From assembly GCF_016921115.1 (NCBI RefSeq), contig NZ_JAFFZS010000004.1, positions 186,001 to 250,000 on the forward strand: a stretch of DNA of 64,000 nt, written 5' to 3'. The notes beneath the pieces are model-generated. The model was not told the origin of the DNA. It saw nothing but the letters and a program-made list of their open reading frames with translations, and searched no databases. The position numbers and the translations under genes are program-made. This document shows, one piece after another, positions 8,036-18,520 of the stretch; position 1 is the first letter of the stretch, and the number at the start of each line of letters is the position of its first letter. Origin of the DNA: Streptomyces actuosus (GTDB lineage Bacteria; Actinomycetota; Actinomycetes; Streptomycetales; Streptomycetaceae).

Positions 8036-11000
8036 GTGGCCGACCGTCTCATCGTCCGTGGCGCGCGCGAGCACAACCTGAAGAATGTCTCGCTCGACCT
8101 GCCTCGGGACTCGCTCATCGTCTTCACGGGCCTGTCCGGGTCGGGCAAGTCCTCCCTGGCTTTCGACACGATCTTCGCCGAGGGCCAGCGGCGCTACGTG
8201 GAGTCGCTCTCCTCGTACGCCCGCCAGTTCCTCGGGCAGATGGACAAGCCCGACGTCGACTTCATCGAGGGCCTGTCACCCGCGGTCTCCATCGACCAGA
8301 AGTCGACCTCGCGCAACCCGCGCTCCACGGTCGGCACCATCACCGAGGTCTACGACTACCTGCGTCTGCTCTTCGCCCGCATCGGCAAGCCGCACTGCCC
8401 GGAGTGCGGCCGGCCCATCTCCCGCCAGTCGCCCCAGGCCATCGTCGACAGGGTGCTGGAACTTCCGGAGGGCAGCCGCTTCCAGGTGCTCTCGCCGCTG
8501 GTGCGCGAGCGCAAGGGCGAGTTCGTCGACCTCTTCGCCGACCTGCAGACCAAGGGCTACTCCCGTGCGCGCGTGGACGGCGAGACCATCCAGCTGTCCA
8601 GCCCGCCGACGCTGAAGAAGCAGGAGAAGCACACCATCGAGGTGGTCGTCGACCGCCTCACCGTCAAGGACTCCGCCAAGCGCCGGCTCACCGACTCCGT
8701 GGAGACCGCACTCGGCCTGTCCGGCGGCATGGTCGTGCTCGACTTCGTCGACCTCCCCGAGGACGACCCCGAGCGCGAGCGCATGTACTCGGAGCACCTG
8801 TACTGCCCGTACGACGACCTGTCCTTCGAGGAGCTGGAGCCCCGCTCCTTCTCCTTCAACTCGCCCTTCGGCGCCTGTCCCGACTGCACCGGCATCGGCA
8901 CCCGCATGGAGGTCGACCCGGAGCTGATCGTCCCTGACGAGGAGAAGTCCCTCGACGAGGGCGCCATCCACCCCTGGTCGCACGGGCACACCAAGGACTA
9001 CTTCGGCCGTCTGATCGGCGCCCTCGCCGACGCCCTCGGCTTCCGCACGGACATCCCCTTCGCCGGCCTGCCGCAGCGTGCGAGGAAGGCCCTGCTGCAC
9101 GGCCACAAGACGCAGATCGAGGTCCGCTACCGCAACCGGTACGGCCGCGAGCGCCGCTACACCACGCCGTTCGAGGGTGCCGTCTCCTTCGTCAAGCGCC
9201 GTCACAGCGAGGCCGAGAGCGACGCCAGCCGCGAGCGCTTCGAGGGCTACATGCGCGAGGTGCCCTGCCCCACCTGCGAGGGCACGCGCCTGAAGCCGAT
9301 CGTCCTCGCCGTCACGATCATGGAGAAGTCGATCGCCGAGGTCTCCGCGATGTCCATCAGCGACTGCGCGGACTTCCTGGGCCGGCTTCGGCTCAACGCC
9401 CGCGACAAGAAGATCGCCGAGCGCGTGCTGAAGGAGGTCAACGAGCGCCTGCGCTTCCTCGTCGACGTCGGACTGGACTACCTCTCGCTCAACCGCGCGG
9501 CCGGCACGCTCTCCGGCGGCGAGGCGCAGCGCATCCGCCTGGCCACCCAGATCGGCTCCGGCCTGGTCGGCGTCCTGTACGTGCTCGACGAGCCGTCCAT
9601 CGGCCTGCACCAGCGCGACAACCACCGCCTCATCGAGACCCTGGTCCGGCTGCGCGACATGGGCAACACGCTCATCGTCGTCGAGCACGACGAGGACACC
9701 ATCAAGACGGCCGACTGGATCGTCGACATCGGCCCCGGCGCCGGCGAGCACGGCGGCAAGGTCGTGCACAGCGGTTCTCTGAAGGAACTGCTGGCCAACG
9801 CCGAGTCGCAGACCGGGCAGTACCTGTCCGGCAGCAAGTCCATCCCGGTCCCCGACGTCCGGCGCCCGCTCGACCTCTCCCGGCAGCTCACCGTGCACGG
9901 CGCGCGCGAGAACAACTTGCGCGACATCGACGTGTCCTTCCCGCTGGGCGTGTTCACCGCGGTCACCGGTGTCTCCGGTTCGGGTAAGTCGACGCTGGTC
10001 AACGACATCCTGTACACACACCTGGCGCGCGAGCTGAACGGCGCGCGCAATGTGCCCGGCCGTCACACCCGCGTGGACGGCGACGACCTCGTCGACAAGG
10101 TCGTGCACGTCGACCAGTCGCCCATCGGACGCACCCCGCGATCGAACCCGGCGACCTACACCGGTGTCTTCGACCACGTCCGCAAGCTGTTCGCCGAGAC
10201 CACCGAGGCGAAGGTCCGCGGTTACCAGCCCGGCCGCTTCTCCTTCAACGTCAAGGGCGGCCGCTGCGAGAACTGCGCCGGCGACGGCACGATCAAGATC
10301 GAGATGAACTTCCTCCCGGACGTGTACGTGCCGTGCGAGGTCTGCCACGGTGCCCGCTACAACCGGGAGACCCTGGAGGTCCACTACAAGGGCAAGTCCA
10401 TCGCCGACGTCCTCAACATGCCGATCGAGGAGGCGATGGACTTCTTCGAGGCGGTCCCGGCCATCTCGCGTCACCTCCGGACACTCAACGACGTCGGCCT
10501 CGGCTACGTCCGCCTCGGGCAGTCCGCCACCACCCTCTCCGGCGGCGAGGCCCAGCGCGTCAAGCTCGCCAGCGAGCTCCAGCGCCGGTCCACCGGGCGC
10601 ACGGTCTACGTGCTCGACGAGCCGACCACCGGTCTGCACTTCGAAGACATCAGCAAGCTGCTGAAGGTGCTCTCCGGGCTGGTCGACAAGGGCAACACGG
10701 TCATCGTCATCGAGCACAACCTCGACGTGATCAAGACGGCCGACTGGCTCGTCGACATGGGTCCCGAGGGCGGCGCCGGTGGTGGCCTCGTCGTCGCCGA
10801 GGGCACACCGGAGCAGGTCGCCGGGGTCCCGACCAGCCACACGGGCAAGTTCCTGCGGGAGATCCTCGGCGCCGACCGGATCAGCGACGCTCCCATTCCG
10901 GCGGCCCGCCGGAAGACGGCGTCGAAGACCACCGTCGCGGCCCGGGCGACCGCCAGGAAGACGGCCACCGAGGCCGTCGAGGGCTCGGCCGGCACCGCGC

Positions 11001-11167
11001 CCGCGAAGAAGGCCGCGTCTGCGAAGAAGGCGTCCACCACGAAGAAGGCGGCGGCCGCGAAGAAGACCGCCGCCGAGGCCACCGCCGGAAGCACGGCCAA
11101 GACGGCGGCCGCGAAGACGACCACCAGGAAGGCGGCGAAGAAGGCGACCGGCTCGGCCAAGGCCTGA
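8036..11167 (+). CDS. uvrA: excinuclease ABC subunit UvrA
   Basis: The start is taken as GTG at 8036 ([17 protein letters not shown]); GTG at 8024 is possible, but farther-upstream starts would fall in the promoter. The 1043-residue protein is the damage-recognition ATPase of nucleotide excision repair. Visible are the first P-loop GLSGSGKSS (about 32-40), [19 protein letters not shown], two LSGGEAQR signatures with VLDEPSIGL and VLDEPTTGL Walker B strands, the second P-loop [10 protein letters not shown], and the zinc module CENC...CEVC. Residues from about 958 form a Lys/Ala/Thr-rich tail resembling eukaryotic H1 or mycobacterial HU tails, beyond the usual UvrA end. Confidence 0.97.
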   Translation: MADRLIVRGAREHNLKNVSLDLPRDSLIVFTGLSGSGKSSLAFDTIFAEGQRRYVESLSSYARQFLGQMDKPDVDFIEGLSPAVSIDQKSTSRNPRSTVGTITEVYDYLRLLFARIGKPHCPECGRPISRQSPQAIVDRVLELPEGSRFQVLSPLVRERKGEFVDLFADLQTKGYSRARVDGETIQLSSPPTLKKQEKHTIEVVVDRLTVKDSAKRRLTDSVETALGLSGGMVVLDFVDLPEDDPERERMYSEHLYCPYDDLSFEELEPRSFSFNSPFGACPDCTGIGTRMEVDPELIVPDEEKSLDEGAIHPWSHGHTKDYFGRLIGALADALGFRTDIPFAGLPQRARKALLHGHKTQIEVRYRNRYGRERRYTTPFEGAVSFVKRRHSEAESDASRERFEGYMREVPCPTCEGTRLKPIVLAVTIMEKSIAEVSAMSISDCADFLGRLRLNARDKKIAERVLKEVNERLRFLVDVGLDYLSLNRAAGTLSGGEAQRIRLATQIGSGLVGVLYVLDEPSIGLHQRDNHRLIETLVRLRDMGNTLIVVEHDEDTIKTADWIVDIGPGAGEHGGKVVHSGSLKELLANAESQTGQYLSGSKSIPVPDVRRPLDLSRQLTVHGARENNLRDIDVSFPLGVFTAVTGVSGSGKSTLVNDILYTHLARELNGARNVPGRHTRVDGDDLVDKVVHVDQSPIGRTPRSNPATYTGVFDHVRKLFAETTEAKVRGYQPGRFSFNVKGGRCENCAGDGTIKIEMNFLPDVYVPCEVCHGARYNRETLEVHYKGKSIADVLNMPIEEAMDFFEAVPAISRHLRTLNDVGLGYVRLGQSATTLSGGEAQRVKLASELQRRSTGRTVYVLDEPTTGLHFEDISKLLKVLSGLVDKGNTVIVIEHNLDVIKTADWLVDMGPEGGAGGGLVVAEGTPEQVAGVPTSHTGKFLREILGADRISDAPIPAARRKTASKTTVAARATARKTATEAVEGSAGTAPAKKAASAKKASTTKKAAAAKKTAAEATAGSTAKTAAAKTTTRKAAKKATGSAKA

Positions 11168-11272
11168 CCGCCACCGTGCGCCGCAGCGCACCCACGCGTC
11201 CCGCGGAGTTCCATGCTCCGGTGGGGCGCGAGGCGTTCGTGGCGCCCCGCCACCGACGTCACTGTCGCCTTC

Positions 11273-11311
11273 CCGCCCGCCCCCGCGGCCTCCGGCCACG
11301 GGGGCGGGCGG
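11273..11311. terminator. bidirectional terminator between uvrA and the pfkB-type kinase
   Basis: A perfect 13-bp stem (left arm 11273-11285, right arm 11299-11311) with a 13-base loop lies between the convergent uvrA and sugar kinase genes. Stability is very high and no T tract follows. Confidence 0.7.
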
Positions 11312-11378
11312 TCCGGTTCACGTTCCGGCGTCGCACCGGGCCGCCCGGCGGGGCCGCGGTCCGTGGCCGGGGGAGGGG

Positions 11379-12311
11379 TCAGCCGGTCCGTCCGCCGTCG
11401 GAGGGCTGCTCCAGCTCATGGGCGTACGGGGGCTCGGCGCCCGCGCGGGAGCAGGTGACGGCCGCGGCGCGGGCCGCGAACCGCAGCAGCCGCGACCAGC
11501 CCTGCGGATCGAGTGCGTCCAGGGCTCTTGGCGCCAGGGCGTCCTGTGCGGCCAGACCGTGCAGCAGTGCGGCGTTCACCGTGTCCCCGGCACCGATGGT
11601 GTCGACGACATCGACCTGCTCGCCCGGCACGGAATACACCGCGCCGCCACGCGTGAAGGCGGTGAGACCGTCGCCGCCCGCGGTGATCACGACCGCCTCG
11701 GGCCCGGCGGCCAGCCACTTCCGCGGGCTTCCGCCCAGCCAGCGGGCGTCCTCCTCGGAGAGCTTGAGCAGTGTCACCGACGGCAGCCAGCCCGCGAAAC
11801 GTGCCCGGTAGGCGTCCGGATCGGGGATGAGGCCGGGCCGGACGTTCGGGTCGAGGGCGGTGAACAGTCCCTGTGCCGAGGCCCGCCGAAGCACCTGCTC
11901 GTACGCGCTCGCTCCGGGCTCCAGGACCAGCGAGCACGTGCCGAAGGACACCGCCCGGGTGCCGGCGGGCAGCGTCGCGGGTGCCGTGAAGAGCCGGTCG
12001 GCGGTGCCCTCCACGTAGAACGAGTAGGCGGCCGAGCCGTCGGCGCCGAGCGTGGCGAGGGCGAGGGTGGTCGGTTCCGGCCCGCGCTGCACCGCCGACA
12101 CGTCCACCCGGGCCCGCCGCAGTCCGTCGAGCAGGGCCTCGCCGTAGGCGTCGGAGGACACCCGGGAGCAGAACGCCGTGGGGGAGCCGAGGCGTCCCAG
12201 CGCCACGGCCGTGTTGTACGGGCCGCCGCCGAGCGCCGGCGTGAGCGCGGCCAGCGGGCCCTCGCCCCGCGGGACCAGGTCGACCAGGGCTTCACCGGCG
12301 ACGACGATCAC
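11379..12311 (-). CDS. PfkB family carbohydrate kinase (fructokinase-like)
   Basis: GTG at 12311 behind GGAAGGG gives 310 residues. It starts VIVVAGEALVDLVP and has the ribokinase-family GGGPYNTAVALGRLG sugar motif, LDPNVRPGLI, VVITAGGDGL and the signature DTIGAGDTVNAALL whose Asp is the catalytic base. The GEALVDL and GGGPYN forms are those of fructokinases, so ATP-dependent phosphorylation of fructose at C6 is the best guess; a different furanose is possible. It stands alone, convergent to uvrA and divergent from the Rieske gene. Confidence 0.87.
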   Translation of the reverse strand: MIVVAGEALVDLVPRGEGPLAALTPALGGGPYNTAVALGRLGSPTAFCSRVSSDAYGEALLDGLRRARVDVSAVQRGPEPTTLALATLGADGSAAYSFYVEGTADRLFTAPATLPAGTRAVSFGTCSLVLEPGASAYEQVLRRASAQGLFTALDPNVRPGLIPDPDAYRARFAGWLPSVTLLKLSEEDARWLGGSPRKWLAAGPEAVVITAGGDGLTAFTRGGAVYSVPGEQVDVVDTIGAGDTVNAALLHGLAAQDALAPRALDALDPQGWSRLLRFAARAAAVTCSRAGAEPPYAHELEQPSDGGRTG

Positions 12312-12368
12312 GAGTCGGTTCCCTTCCGAGGCGGCCGCCGAGGACCCGCCGCCCGGGCCCCGGACCGG

Positions 12369-12397
12369 AAGGTATCCCACCCTGCGCGACGGGTAAA
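12369..12397 (-). promoter_or_regulatory. putative promoter of the sugar kinase
   Basis: On the minus strand TTTACC (12392-12397) and TACCTT (12369-12374) are spaced by exactly 17 bases, a plausible principal-sigma promoter about 60 bases before the GTG start. No operator-like repeat is obvious. Confidence 0.45.
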
Positions 12398-12578
12398 CGA
12401 AACGCACCATCGCTCAGGCTCACACTCACGCCCGGAGCCGACGCGCTCGCGCCGGGCGTTCCTCGGCGTACGTCCCGGCGCCTTCGTCCTCGGCCGGCAC
12501 ACGTCGCCCACCGCGGCACCGGCCCGCCCGGACGGCACGTACCCGCTCCGCTCCGCTCCGCTCCGCACGGGCCCCGGT

Positions 12579-12605
12579 ATCGTGCGGCACGCATCCCCGC
12601 ACGAT
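12579..12605 (+). other. hairpin in the leader of the Rieske lipoprotein gene
   Basis: ATCGTGCGG and CCGCACGAT form a perfect 9-bp stem with a 9-base loop, ending four bases before the GGAG ribosome site of the gene at 12619. A pentanucleotide run of four CGCTC units at 12544-12563 lies just upstream. It could be an operator or an mRNA structure influencing translation; the sequence does not decide. Confidence 0.45.
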
Positions 12606-12618
12606 CCTGGAGAACCGC

Positions 12619-13038
12619 ATGACCGGCCGTCCCGTCCCGAGCCGCCGCACCCTTCTCAAGGGAGCCGCGGTCACGCCCGTCGCCGGGCTCGGCCTGGCCT
12701 CCTGCTCACTCGGCACCTCCACGTCCGCGGTGCCGGACGGCCCCGTGGAACTCGGCGCCGAGAGCGAGATCGCCCAGGGTGGCGCCAAGCTGTACCGGGA
12801 CCACAACGTGGTCGTCAGCCGGGACACGTCCGGTGCGCTGAAGGCCTACAGCACGATCTGCACGCACGCACGGTGCCCGATCAACGAGCTGGAGGGCACC
12901 AAGCTGATCTGCCCGTGCCACGGCAGCGAGTTCGACGCGACGACCGGCGAGGTGCTGCACGCACCGGCCACGGCGCCGCTCCAGCAGCTGACCGTCCGGG
13001 TGACGAACGGCAAGGTGGTCGCGGGGCCGGGTGCCTGA
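12619..13038 (+). CDS. Tat-exported Rieske [2Fe-2S] lipoprotein
   Basis: The 139-residue product starts with a twin-arginine signal (SRRTLLKGAAV) ending in a lipobox-like LASC at about residues 31-34. A compact Rieske domain follows with both cluster motifs, CTHARCPIN and CPCHGSEFDATTGEVLHAPA, each contributing one Cys and one His. It should be a folded, Tat-exported electron-transfer protein anchored outside the membrane. Standalone Rieske lipoproteins of this size are common in Streptomyces; the redox partner is unknown and no oxygenase or cytochrome gene is adjacent. ATG follows GGAG. Confidence 0.9.
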   Translation: MTGRPVPSRRTLLKGAAVTPVAGLGLASCSLGTSTSAVPDGPVELGAESEIAQGGAKLYRDHNVVVSRDTSGALKAYSTICTHARCPINELEGTKLICPCHGSEFDATTGEVLHAPATAPLQQLTVRVTNGKVVAGPGA

Positions 13039-13062
13039 GGCCGGCCCCGCCGGTTCACCGGC

Positions 13063-14010
13063 TCACTCCCAGTCCCACCCGATCCCCACGACACCCGACC
13101 TCACCCGGGGTTCCACCAGGTGCACGGAGTGGTGCCGCCCGCTCAGGCGCAGCTCCTGACGGCTGTTGCGGGGAGCCGCGGGCGAGTGCTGGGTGAAGCG
13201 GTGGCAGCGCACGGGAAGTGCGTTCTGGTCGAACCGGACCTGCAGGGCGTACTGCCCGCCCGGGGTGCCGAAGGCGCGGACGAACTCGTGGCAGACGTCC
13301 GCGGTGCCGTCCTCGACGGCGTACCGGAACAGGAACGTGTCGCCCGCCCGCAGACGCGTGTCGAAGAGCATCTCGGCCACGAGGATGCCGGTGTCGTGGT
13401 GCAGCCGGACACGCCCGATGCGGCAGTTCTCCAGGGCGCGCACGGCCATGCGCTCGGGCGCGCACCCCGGATCCCCGTGGTGGACGGCCAGGAAGCGGTC
13501 GACACCGTCGCGGTGGGCCCGCACGATGTGGTGCGACTCGCGGGTCAGCAGTTCGCGCCGCGGCCCGATCCGCACCTCCTCGTGGTGGCCGAGCGTGTGC
13601 AGTCCCCCGTCGGGTGCGGCGTCCAGTTCTCCGAGCAGGCGCTCCAGCGTGCCGGACGCCTCCACGAAGGAGCGGTAGGAGCGGGCCGCGGGCCGGCCCG
13701 GTGCCGTGCCCTCGTCGGTCCCCGCCAGCAGCCGGATCAGCGATTCGTCGGGCAACTGGAGGATCTCCTCCAGCGCCCGCACGGCACGCAGGGACTCGGG
13801 ACGCTGCGGGCGGCGTGCGCCCTGCTGCCAGTAGCTCAGGCTGGTGACGCCTACTCTCACCCCGTAGCGCGACAGATGGTGCTGGACGCGCTGCAGCGGA
13901 AGTCCCCGGGCGGCGATCGCGGCGCGCAGCGCGACATGGAAGGGGCCGCCTTGCAGGGCCGTGTCCAGTTCGGCGGTGGCGACGTCCGCGTGCTGTGTGG
14001 CGTGCGGCAT
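13063..14010 (-). CDS. XRE-type helix-turn-helix regulator with a C-terminal sensor-like domain
   Basis: The 315-residue protein has an N-terminal helix-turn-helix (residues about 25-90: VALRAAIAARGLPLQRVQHHLSRYGVRVGVTSLSYWQQG) that reads like a Streptomyces XRE family DNA-binding domain, then a linker and a beta-rich C-terminal region of about 190 residues (RIGRVRLHHDTGILVAEMLFDTRLRAGDTFLFRY) that I do not recognise. The C-terminal part may bind a ligand or protein partner. It is convergent with the Rieske gene, 24 bases away, and divergent from uvrC. Target genes are unknown. Confidence 0.75.
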   Translation of the reverse strand: MPHATQHADVATAELDTALQGGPFHVALRAAIAARGLPLQRVQHHLSRYGVRVGVTSLSYWQQGARRPQRPESLRAVRALEEILQLPDESLIRLLAGTDEGTAPGRPAARSYRSFVEASGTLERLLGELDAAPDGGLHTLGHHEEVRIGPRRELLTRESHHIVRAHRDGVDRFLAVHHGDPGCAPERMAVRALENCRIGRVRLHHDTGILVAEMLFDTRLRAGDTFLFRYAVEDGTADVCHEFVRAFGTPGGQYALQVRFDQNALPVRCHRFTQHSPAAPRNSRQELRLSGRHHSVHLVEPRVRSGVVGIGWDWE

Positions 14011-14277
14011 GCAGGCGCCTTTCTGTGAATGATCACTACGGCTGGTCAGACCGTGCGTGTGGGTCGTCGGGACGTTGGTGCGGGCGCAGGACGGTGCTTC
14101 ACATCCGTTCGCCGCTCAGGGCCCCGAGTTCCCCCGCATTGAAGCGTGTTGACTCGGTCCCGACAACACCCGGTCCCCGGCCGCACCCCGTTGCTGGCCG
14201 AGACGGAGCGCCTTCGGCGGTGGGGCGACACCCGCCCCGGCGACGGTGACCCGGACGTTGTCCACAGGCCCGCCGCG

Positions 14278-14300
14278 CTGTCACTTCGCGCCAGTAGGGT
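14278..14300 (+). promoter_or_regulatory. PafBC-like damage promoter giving a leaderless uvrC mRNA
   Basis: CTGTCACTT at 14278-14286, exactly eight bases, then TAGGGT at 14295-14300 matches six of nine -35 positions and the complete -10 of the RecA-NDp motif. Seven bases separate the -10 box from the uvrC ATG at 14308, so transcription would start at or next to the A of the start codon. Confidence 0.6.
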
Positions 14301-14307
14301 GTGAGAC

Positions 14308-16437
14308 ATGGCCGACCCCTCCAGCTACCGCCCCAGGCCGGGCGAGATCCCGGACTCTCCCGGGGTGTACCGGTTCCGTGACGAGCACCGCCGGGTGATC
14401 TACGTCGGAAAGGCGAAGAGCCTGCGTCAGCGCCTGGCGAACTACTTCCAGGACCTGGCGAACCTCCACCCGCGCACCCGCACGATGGTGACCACCGCCG
14501 CGTCCGTGGAGTGGACGGTGGTGTCCACGGAGGTGGAGGCCCTGCAGCTGGAGTACTCCTGGATCAAGGAGTACGACCCCCGATTCAACGTCAAGTACCG
14601 CGACGACAAGAGCTACCCGTACCTCGCGGTGACGATGAACGAGGAGTTCCCGCGGGTGCAGGTGATGCGTGGTCACAAGAAGAAGGGCGTCAGGTATTTC
14701 GGCCCGTACGCGCACGCATGGGCCATTCGCGACACCGTCGACCTGTTGCTCCGCGTCTTCCCGGTGCGCACCTGCTCGGCCGGCGTCTTCAAGAACGCCA
14801 CCCGCACCGGCCGCCCCTGCCTGCTCGGCTACATCGGAAAATGTTCCGCGCCCTGCGTCGAGCGGGTCTCCCCCGAGGACCACCGGGAGCTGGCGGAGGA
14901 GTTCTGCGACTTCATGGCCGGCCGCACCGGCACCTATCTGCGCCGTCTGGAGAGGCAGATGTCGGACGCGGCCGAGGAGATGGAGTACGAGCGGGCGGCC
15001 CGCCTGCGCGACGACATCGAGGCGCTGAAGAAGGCCATGGAGAAGAACGCGGTCGTGCTCGCGGACGCGACCGACGCCGACCTCGTCGCCGTCGCCGAGG
15101 ACGAGCTGGAGGCGGCCGTCCAGATCTTCCACGTGCGCGGCGGGCGGGTGCGCGGCCAGCGCGGCTGGGTCACCGACAAGGTCGAGGAGGTCACCACCGG
15201 TGCCCTCGTCGAACACGCACTCCAGCAGCTGTACGGCGAGGAGAGCGGGGACGCCGTCCCCAAGGAGGTCCTCGTCCCGGCCCTGCCGGACCCCGTGGAA
15301 CCGGTCCAGGAGTGGCTGACCGGCCGCCGGGGCGCGAACGTCTCGCTGCGTGTCCCGCAGCGCGGCGACAAGAAGGCCCTCATGGAGACGGTGGAGCGCA
15401 ACGCGCAGCAGTCCCTCGCCCTGCACAAGACCAAGCGCGCCTCCGACCTGACCACGCGCTCGCGCGCGCTGGAGGAGATCGCCGACGCCCTCGTCCTCGA
15501 CAGCGCGCCGCTGCGCATCGAGTGCTACGACATCTCCCATCTCCAGGGCGACGACGTGGTGGCCTCCATGGTCGTCTTCGAGGACGGGCTGGCCCGCAAG
15601 AGCGAGTACCGCCGCTTCCAGATCAAGGGCTTCGCCGGCCAGGACGACGTCCGCTCCATGCACGAGGTGATCACCCGCCGCTTCCGGCGGTACCTCGCCG
15701 AGAAGGAGAAGACCGGCGAGTGGGGGGACGACGAGAACCCCGGGGCCGTCCCGGACGCGTCCCCCGACGGCCCGGACACCGCGCGAAGCGGCCTGCAGGA
15801 CGACGACGGCCGTCCGCGGAAGTTCGCCTACCCGCCCCAGCTGGTCGTCGTCGACGGCGGGCAGCCGCAGGTCGCCGCCGCCCGCCGGGCCCTGGACGAA
15901 CTGGGCATCGACGACATCGCCGTCTGCGGCCTCGCCAAGCGCCTGGAGGAGGTCTGGCTGCCGGACGACGACGACCCGGTGGTCCTGCCCCGCAGCAGCG
16001 AGGGCCTCTACCTGCTGCAGCGCGTGCGGGACGAGGCGCACCGCTTCGCGATCACCTATCAGCGCGCCAAACGCGCCAAGCGCTTCCGCTCCAGCCCCCT
16101 GGACGACGTGCCGGGCCTCGGCGAGACCCGCAGGCAGGCGCTGATCAAGCACTTCGGTTCGTTGAAGAAGCTGCGATCGGCGACAATCGATGAGATCTGT
16201 GAGGTTCCGGGTGTAGGCCGCAAAACGGCCGAGACCGTCGCGGTCGCGCTCGCCCGGTCGACGCCCTCGGCACCCGCCGTGAACACGGCCACCGGAGAGA
16301 TCATGGATGACGTGGACCTCGCGGACGACGCGGAGGACATGCACGACGCGACAGACGGGGACCCCGTGACACCGGGCTCCCCGGGGGCGCCCGTCCCGGC
16401 GGGGGCCCCGGAGGATCGACGGGGGCAGGAGAGATGA
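14308..16437 (+). CDS. uvrC: excinuclease ABC subunit UvrC
   Basis: The 709-residue protein makes both incisions in nucleotide excision repair. Domains in order: GIY-YIG nuclease ([27 protein letters not shown], about 15-95), Cys-rich [11 protein letters not shown]...[16 protein letters not shown] motif for UvrB binding (about 205-240), RNase H-like C-terminal nuclease ([37 protein letters not shown]) and two helix-hairpin-helix motifs ([23 protein letters not shown]). An acidic insertion at about 475-505 and a 50-residue acidic tail after the HhH are actinobacterial additions. No ribosome site precedes the ATG, in line with a leaderless mRNA. Its stop overlaps the rapZ start. Confidence 0.97.
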   Translation: MADPSSYRPRPGEIPDSPGVYRFRDEHRRVIYVGKAKSLRQRLANYFQDLANLHPRTRTMVTTAASVEWTVVSTEVEALQLEYSWIKEYDPRFNVKYRDDKSYPYLAVTMNEEFPRVQVMRGHKKKGVRYFGPYAHAWAIRDTVDLLLRVFPVRTCSAGVFKNATRTGRPCLLGYIGKCSAPCVERVSPEDHRELAEEFCDFMAGRTGTYLRRLERQMSDAAEEMEYERAARLRDDIEALKKAMEKNAVVLADATDADLVAVAEDELEAAVQIFHVRGGRVRGQRGWVTDKVEEVTTGALVEHALQQLYGEESGDAVPKEVLVPALPDPVEPVQEWLTGRRGANVSLRVPQRGDKKALMETVERNAQQSLALHKTKRASDLTTRSRALEEIADALVLDSAPLRIECYDISHLQGDDVVASMVVFEDGLARKSEYRRFQIKGFAGQDDVRSMHEVITRRFRRYLAEKEKTGEWGDDENPGAVPDASPDGPDTARSGLQDDDGRPRKFAYPPQLVVVDGGQPQVAAARRALDELGIDDIAVCGLAKRLEEVWLPDDDDPVVLPRSSEGLYLLQRVRDEAHRFAITYQRAKRAKRFRSSPLDDVPGLGETRRQALIKHFGSLKKLRSATIDEICEVPGVGRKTAETVAVALARSTPSAPAVNTATGEIMDDVDLADDAEDMHDATDGDPVTPGSPGAPVPAGAPEDRRGQER

Positions 16438-17456
16438 CCGAGCAGCACGAGACAGGAACCGCGGCCGACCGGGAACGGGCGGCCGGCCACACCGACGGGC
16501 GGGCCGAGCGCCACGCCGACGGCGAGCAGACCGCACGCCACGACAACGGAGCACAAGTGAGTACGGGCAGTGAAACAGCCGGGGTCCCCGACACGGCCAT
16601 CCCCGAGCTGGTGATCATCTCCGGCATGTCCGGAGCCGGCCGTTCCACGGCGGCCAAGTGTCTGGAGGACCTCGGCTGGTTCGTCGTCGACAACCTGCCG
16701 CCCGCCCTCATCCCCACCATGGTGGAGCTCGGCGCCCGCTCCCAGGGCAACGTCGCCAGGATCGCGGTCGTCGTCGACGTCCGGGGCCGCCGCTTCTTCG
16801 ACAATCTCCGCGAGTCTCTCGCCGACCTCGACCGCAAGGGCGTCACCCGGCGGATCGTGTTCCTGGAGTCCTCGGACGAGGCCCTGGTGCGCCGCTTCGA
16901 GTCGGTGCGCCGCCCGCACCCCCTCCAGGGCGACGGCCGCATCGTCGACGGCATCGCCGCCGAGCGGGAGCTGCTGCGCGAACTGCGCGGCGACGCCGAC
17001 CTGGTGATCGACACCTCCAGCCTCAACGTGCACGAGCTGCGCGCCAAGATGGACGCCCAGTTCGCGGGCGACGAGGAGCCCGAGCTGCGGGCCACCGTGA
17101 TGTCGTTCGGCTTCAAGTACGGCCTCCCCGTCGACGCCGACCTGGTCGCGGACATGCGGTTCCTGCCCAACCCCCACTGGGTCCCGGAGCTGCGTCCCTT
17201 CACCGGCCTCAACGAAGAGGTCGCGACGTACGTCATCAACCAGCCCGGGGCGAAGGAGTTCCTGGACCGGTACGCCGAACTCCTCCAACTGGTCGCCGCG
17301 GGGTACCGCCGCGAGGGCAAGCGCTACGTGACCATCGCGGTCGGCTGCACCGGTGGCAAGCACCGTTCGGTCGCCATGTCGGAGAAGCTCGCCGCGCGGC
17401 TCGCCGCCGAGGGCGTGGAGACGGTGGTCGTGCACCGGGACATGGGACGCGAATGA
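16434..17456 (+). CDS. rapZ: RapZ/YvcJ family nucleotide-binding protein
   Basis: It overlaps uvrC by four bases (ATGA). After a poorly conserved polar N-terminus of about 55 residues the 340-residue protein has the P-loop [47 protein letters not shown] and the C-terminal [26 protein letters not shown]...[19 protein letters not shown]. The family hydrolyses nucleotides; in enteric bacteria RapZ adapts RNase E to small RNAs, while the actinobacterial role is unsettled. The invariant P-loop Lys is Arg here, as in mycobacterial homologues. The uvrC-rapZ-yvcK-whiA order is conserved. Confidence 0.93.
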   Translation: MTEQHETGTAADRERAAGHTDGRAERHADGEQTARHDNGAQVSTGSETAGVPDTAIPELVIISGMSGAGRSTAAKCLEDLGWFVVDNLPPALIPTMVELGARSQGNVARIAVVVDVRGRRFFDNLRESLADLDRKGVTRRIVFLESSDEALVRRFESVRRPHPLQGDGRIVDGIAAERELLRELRGDADLVIDTSSLNVHELRAKMDAQFAGDEEPELRATVMSFGFKYGLPVDADLVADMRFLPNPHWVPELRPFTGLNEEVATYVINQPGAKEFLDRYAELLQLVAAGYRREGKRYVTIAVGCTGGKHRSVAMSEKLAARLAAEGVETVVVHRDMGRE

Positions 17457-18520
17457 CCGGACGTTCTCCGCGGCTGAGCCGGCTGCGCAGGGCGATGCCC
17501 GAAGGGCGCGCGAGCCGGTCCGTCGAGCCCCGCGGCGGCAGACCGCGCCGCCGGGGCACCCAGCCCAAGGTCGTCGCACTCGGCGGCGGCATGGGCCTGT
17601 CCGCCTCGCTCGCCGCGCTGCGCCGGATCACCGGCGACCTCACCGCCGTGGTCACCGTCGCCGACGACGGAGGCTCCAGCGGACGGCTGCGCGACGAGCT
17701 GGGTGTGCTGCCCCCCGGCGACCTGCGCAAGGCGCTGGCCGCGCTGTGCGGGGACGACGACTGGGGCCAGACCTGGTCCCGGGTCATCCAGCACCGCTTC
17801 CAGTCCCAGGGCGAGATGCACGGCCACGCCGTCGGCAATCTGCTGATCGTCGCTCTGTGGGAGCAGCTCGGCGACCACGTGCAGGCCCTCGACCTGGTCG
17901 GCAGGCTGCTCGGGGCGCACGGGCGGGTACTGCCCATGGCCGCCGTGCCCTTGGAGCTGCAGGCCCTGGTCAGGGGTCACGACCCTGAGCGGCCGGAGGG
18001 CGTGGACACCGTCCGCGGCCAGGCGACGGTCGCGCTCACCCCCGGCGAGGTGCAGTCCGTGCACCTGGTGCCCCACGACCCGCCCGCCGTCCCCGAGGCG
18101 GTCGAGGCGGTCCGCGACGCGGACTGGGTGGTGCTCGGCCCCGGCTCCTGGTTCTCCTCGGTCATTCCGCACCTGCTCGTTCCGGAGCTCTTCGACGCCC
18201 TGCAGGAGACCAAGGCCCGCAGGGTCCTCTCGCTCAACCTCGTCCCGCAGCCCGGTGAAACCGAGGGCTTCTCACCGCAGCGTCATTTGGAGGTTTTGGG
18301 GCGACACGCCCCTAAACTCGCCCTGGACGTGGTGCTGGCCGACGAGGCCGCCGTGCCCGACCGCGACTCGCTGATCGACGCCGCCAAGCGCTTCGGCGCC
18401 GCGGTCGAGCTGGCGCCGGTGGCCCGGCCCGACGGAACCCCGAGGCACGACCCGGAGCTGTTGGCCGCCGCGTACGACCGTATTTTTCGGATGCATGGAA
18501 GGATCGGCCCATGGCGATGA
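17453..18520 (+). CDS. yvcK: YvcK/CofD-like gluconeogenesis and cell-shape factor
   Basis: ATG at 17453 overlaps the rapZ stop by four bases. The 355-residue protein has the CofD-like Rossmann features [60 protein letters not shown] and [18 protein letters not shown]. Known YvcK/CuvA proteins bind UDP-sugars and are needed for growth on gluconeogenic carbon and for normal cell wall building; no enzymatic reaction is proven. The basic first 35 residues are extra. Its last 10 bases overlap whiA. Confidence 0.92.
   Translation: MTGRSPRLSRLRRAMPEGRASRSVEPRGGRPRRRGTQPKVVALGGGMGLSASLAALRRITGDLTAVVTVADDGGSSGRLRDELGVLPPGDLRKALAALCGDDDWGQTWSRVIQHRFQSQGEMHGHAVGNLLIVALWEQLGDHVQALDLVGRLLGAHGRVLPMAAVPLELQALVRGHDPERPEGVDTVRGQATVALTPGEVQSVHLVPHDPPAVPEAVEAVRDADWVVLGPGSWFSSVIPHLLVPELFDALQETKARRVLSLNLVPQPGETEGFSPQRHLEVLGRHAPKLALDVVLADEAAVPDRDSLIDAAKRFGAAVELAPVARPDGTPRHDPELLAAAYDRIFRMHGRIGPWR

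Noticed and set aside
8276..11299. A 1007-codon open frame on the minus strand opposite uvrA
   Set aside because: It mirrors uvrA codon structure, is composed of Val/Gly/Asp/Leu repeats without any domain, and has no ribosome site; high-GC antisense frames stay open by chance.
14281..16554. A 757-codon minus-strand frame opposite uvrC
   Set aside because: Same antisense artefact; uvrC is complete with all domains on the plus strand.
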